Source of the DNA: Pseudomonadota bacterium
GTDB taxonomy: Bacteria > Pseudomonadota > Gammaproteobacteria > Xanthomonadales > Xanthomonadaceae
Assembly: GCA_023388355.1 (NCBI GenBank)
Contig: JAEWGI010000048.1
Span: 1 to 58,890 of the forward strand
Direction: 5' to 3'
Length of the DNA stretch: 58,890 bases
The notes beneath the pieces were generated by a model. It ran no database searches, was not told the origin of the DNA, and saw only the letters and a list, made by a program, of their open reading frames with translations. Position 1 is the first letter of the stretch; every line of letters begins with the position of its first letter. A program made the position numbers and the translations under genes. Of the stretch, positions 58,687 to 58,890 are shown piece after piece.

Positions 58687-58708
58687 GCCCGGCCCCGGTC
58701 GGCCGGGC
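58687..58708 (+). other. Hairpin in the tuf leader
   Basis: GCCCGGCC, loop ccggtc, GGCCGGGC: a perfect 8-bp stem between tRNA-Thr and tuf. Just before it GCGGGG/CCCCGC (about 58666-58681) forms another small stem. Possible processing signals separating tRNAs from the tuf mRNA. Confidence 0.5.
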
Positions 58709-58751
58709 TTCCCCACCAGCAGTTACACCAACGTCAGCGAGAGTCACAGTC

Positions 58752-58890
58752 ATGGCAAAGGGTAAGTTCGAGCGCACCAAGCCCCACGTGAACGTGGGCA
58801 CGATCGGTCACGTGGACCACGGCAAGACGACGCTGACGGCGGCGCTGACGAAGATCGGCGCGGAGCGTTTCGGCGGCGAGTTCCACGCCT
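58752..58890 (+). CDS. tuf: Elongation factor Tu, 5' part (cut by the window end)
   Basis: The first 46 codons are present: [20 protein letters not shown], with the P-loop GHVDHGKT and [20 protein letters not shown]. This is unmistakably EF-Tu, the GTPase delivering aminoacyl-tRNA to the ribosome. The gene continues beyond the window. It lies 90 bases after tRNA-Thr and is expected to be co-transcribed with the three tRNAs. Confidence 0.98.
   Translation, partial: MAKGKFERTKPHVNVGTIGHVDHGKTTLTAALTKIGAERFGGEFHA

Overview
The window is high-GC DNA (about 70% G+C by eye) and reads like a chromosome of the Xanthomonadaceae/Lysobacteraceae, most likely a Lysobacter- or Luteimonas-type organism. 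The evidence is the xanthomonad ahpC-ahpF-oxyR order, a three-subunit (split alpha) transhydrogenase, GGGATTC/GGGATTG intergenic repeats, a lysyl-endopeptidase-type exoprotease, and many small xanthomonad-type hypothetical genes. Assignment is by protein recognition only; no search was run.

Layout. 1-128: right end of an IS481-family element lying exactly on the stop codon of rsmA. 124-5681 (minus): outer-membrane/ribosome operon lptD-surA-pdxA-rsmA. 5793-7917 (minus): histone-deacetylase-like amidohydrolase, cobalamin adenosyltransferase, small membrane protein. 8004-10381 (plus): two ubiquinone-ring hydroxylases (ubiH, ubiI/visC type). 10378-15746 (minus): DUF808 protein, EF-hand protein, rlmM, nucleoside deaminase, Cys-rich lipoprotein, glnS. 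15907-18904 (plus): leader ORF, GGDEF diguanylate cyclase, msrA. 18923-23419 (minus): hypothetical, rnk, oxyR, ahpF, ahpC (peroxide response). 23420-23920: long intergenic control region with an OxyR-like box, divergent promoters and a possible small RNA. 23921-25759 (plus): prmC and proline iminopeptidase. 25819-28671 (minus): N-formylglutamate amidohydrolase, NUDIX hydrolase, 5'-3' exonuclease, nitroreductase. 28768-35757: DUF1631 protein and the pnt transhydrogenase genes, which are split by an inverted sigma/membrane protein/DUF3106 trio. 36303-36854: sufT.

37108-42531 is the most accessory-looking part: a secreted S8 subtilase, a secreted S1 lysyl-endopeptidase-like protease carrying the same C-terminal modules, and a free-standing lipoprotein resembling the propeptide of the subtilase. 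42542-46319: short asparaginase-domain protein, DUF2069, wrbA, yihY, TlpA-like lipoprotein, acylphosphatase. 46333-50603 (minus): hypothetical, ppk2, moaB, prfA, hemA. 50697-58097 (plus): TPR protein, lolB with a long C-terminal extension, ispE, tRNA-Gln, prs, rplY, pth, ychF. 58289-58890: promoter, tRNA-Tyr, tRNA-Gly, tRNA-Thr and the start of tuf.

Most of the window is conserved housekeeping. The observations I rate highest are the orphan propeptide lipoprotein beside two exoproteases, the possible peroxide-responsive small RNA divergent from ahpC, the apparent CTG start of the GGDEF gene coupled to a 34-residue leader ORF, the IS481 insertion on the rsmA stop codon, and the broken pnt gene order.
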